This document shows positions 5,976-6,805 of a stretch of 6,805 nt of DNA, piece by piece (within the stretch, counting starts at the first letter, position 1; each line of letters starts with the position of its first letter). A program made the position numbers and the translations under genes. The DNA is from JANNVZ01 sp046153915 (GTDB lineage Bacteria > Bacteroidota > Bacteroidia > Flavobacteriales_D > Sanyastnellaceae). Where the stretch lies: assembly GCA_046153915.1 (NCBI GenBank), contig JBJXFC010000261.1, positions 1-6,805 of the forward strand, read 5' to 3'. The notes beneath the pieces are model-generated. The model had not been told where the DNA came from. It worked only from the letters and a program-made list of their open reading frames with translations, and searched no databases.

Positions 5976-6805
5976 ATGAGTATCATAACAGAAGCGCCAT
6001 CGTGGTTTATTCTCCTTTGCATCGTTGCAGGATTGATTTATGCAGGCGCCTTGTATTTTCGGGATCGATTCAACCGCACGTATGGTAAACCATTGGCTTC
6101 ATTGCTTGGAACTTTGCGTTTTGTGTGTGTGTCGTTGCTCGCATTTTTTCTTTTAAAACCGTTGATCAAATCCATCGATCACGAAGTGGAAAAACCCATC
6201 ATCGTGCTTGCTCAGGACAATTCTCAATCGCTTGTAGTAGGCAGTGATTCGAGTTATTACAACGGCGAATACAAGAATCAACTCAAACAACTCATCGCCC
6301 AATTTGGAGAAGATTATGATATCCGCACCTATTCATTTGGCAGTGAAGTCAACGAAGGAATTGATTCATTGGGCTATAATGAAAAACTCACAGACTTTTC
6401 GAATTTGCTGGATGAAGTCTACAACAAATTCAGCGGAAGAAATCTTGGTGCCATCATTGTTGCGTCAGACGGTTTGTACAACAAAGGCAGCAATCCTGTT
6501 TACTCATACAAAAAACTGAATGTACCTGTATTTACAATTGCATTGGGTGACACAACAGTTCACAAAGATGTATTGATAGCCGATGTTGCTGCCAACAGAC
6601 TTGCCTATCTGGGCAATAAATTTCCTTTGCAGATTACAGTTGAAGGAAAAAAAGCGGCAGGAGAAACGTCAACACTTGCAGTTACCCATCGCGGCAATAC
6701 GGTATATTCTGAGGTAATAACTTTTACAGGTGAGCGATTCTCGAAAGTCATCAACCTCACTCTCGATGCGAATGAAGTCGGTTTGCAACGCTATGGAATT
6801 TCTAT
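5976..6805 (+). CDS. Membrane-anchored von Willebrand factor A domain protein, 3'-truncated by the window end
   Basis: The frame is open from the ATG at 5976 to the window edge (276 complete codons). It starts MSIITEAPSWFILLCIVAGL and has two hydrophobic helices (about 9-28 and 40-64) separated by a basic loop, consistent with an inner-membrane anchor. A VWA domain follows: the metal-site motif DNSQS (Asp81, Ser83, Ser85, the DxSxS pattern), a likely MIDAS threonine Thr139 in LTDFSNLL, and Asp165 in IVASDGLYNKG. Residues after about 195 look like a beta-rich domain (ADVAANRLAYLGNKFPLQITVEG). The MIDAS looks complete, so metal-dependent protein binding is plausible. Large VWA membrane proteins of this shape are frequent in Bacteroidota and mostly uncharacterised. 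It is not the compact BatA/BatB arrangement and no MoxR-type ATPase is in view. It may be co-transcribed with fabG, although the 89-bp gap leaves room for its own promoter. Confidence 0.85.
   Translation, partial: MSIITEAPSWFILLCIVAGLIYAGALYFRDRFNRTYGKPLASLLGTLRFVCVSLLAFFLLKPLIKSIDHEVEKPIIVLAQDNSQSLVVGSDSSYYNGEYKNQLKQLIAQFGEDYDIRTYSFGSEVNEGIDSLGYNEKLTDFSNLLDEVYNKFSGRNLGAIIVASDGLYNKGSNPVYSYKKLNVPVFTIALGDTTVHKDVLIADVAANRLAYLGNKFPLQITVEGKKAAGETSTLAVTHRGNTVYSEVITFTGERFSKVINLTLDANEVGLQRYGIS

Noticed and set aside
6244..6519. 91-residue + strand open frame
   Set aside because: It is an out-of-frame shadow of the VWA gene, whose frame is continuous from 5976 to the window end.

Overview
The window looks like a piece of a Bacteroidota chromosome, probably from the Flavobacteriales/Cytophagales side of the phylum. 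The evidence is a 740-residue exported protein ending in a type IX secretion (T9SS) type A sorting domain, AT-rich spacers, weak or absent Shine-Dalgarno sequences, a TAnnTTTG-type -7 element in front of fabG, and a small outer-membrane beta-barrel protein. All supported genes lie on the + strand. The minus-strand open frames appear to be shadows.

Layout. Positions 1-135 hold a degenerate tandem array of 7-bp units (14-83). Next is an uncharacterised 203-residue cytoplasmic protein (136-747). A spacer follows, with a second array of the same heptamer family in the opposite orientation (852-928). Directly against that array starts phenylalanine 4-monooxygenase (phhA, to 1655). Its conserved N-terminal sequence begins at a CTG at 933, because no ATG, GTG or TTG lies upstream in the open frame. 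A 127-bp spacer (1656-1782) is dense in inverted repeats and leads to a predicted outer-membrane beta-barrel protein (1783-2586). Then comes a large secreted protein (2687-4909) with OB-fold-like, fibronectin III-like, two phospholipase D-like (HKD) and T9SS sorting domains. After a 230-bp spacer with a long nested stem-loop and a candidate promoter come fabG (5140-5886) and a membrane-anchored von Willebrand A protein (from 5976) cut by the window end.

How the genes relate. The window does not look like one dedicated pathway. phhA (aromatic amino acid metabolism) and fabG (fatty acid synthesis) are housekeeping-type enzymes. The beta-barrel protein and the PLD-like T9SS protein are envelope or surface proteins that could act together only by proximity. 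The VWA protein is probably an envelope protein. The part most like an accessory insertion is the unknown gene between two inward-facing heptamer arrays, one of which runs up to the start of phhA. I found no RNA gene, CRISPR array, transposase or integrase. The best candidates for something new are the inverted heptamer arrays with their enclosed gene, the non-canonical phhA start beside one of them, and the switch-like inverted-repeat cluster at 1699-1766.
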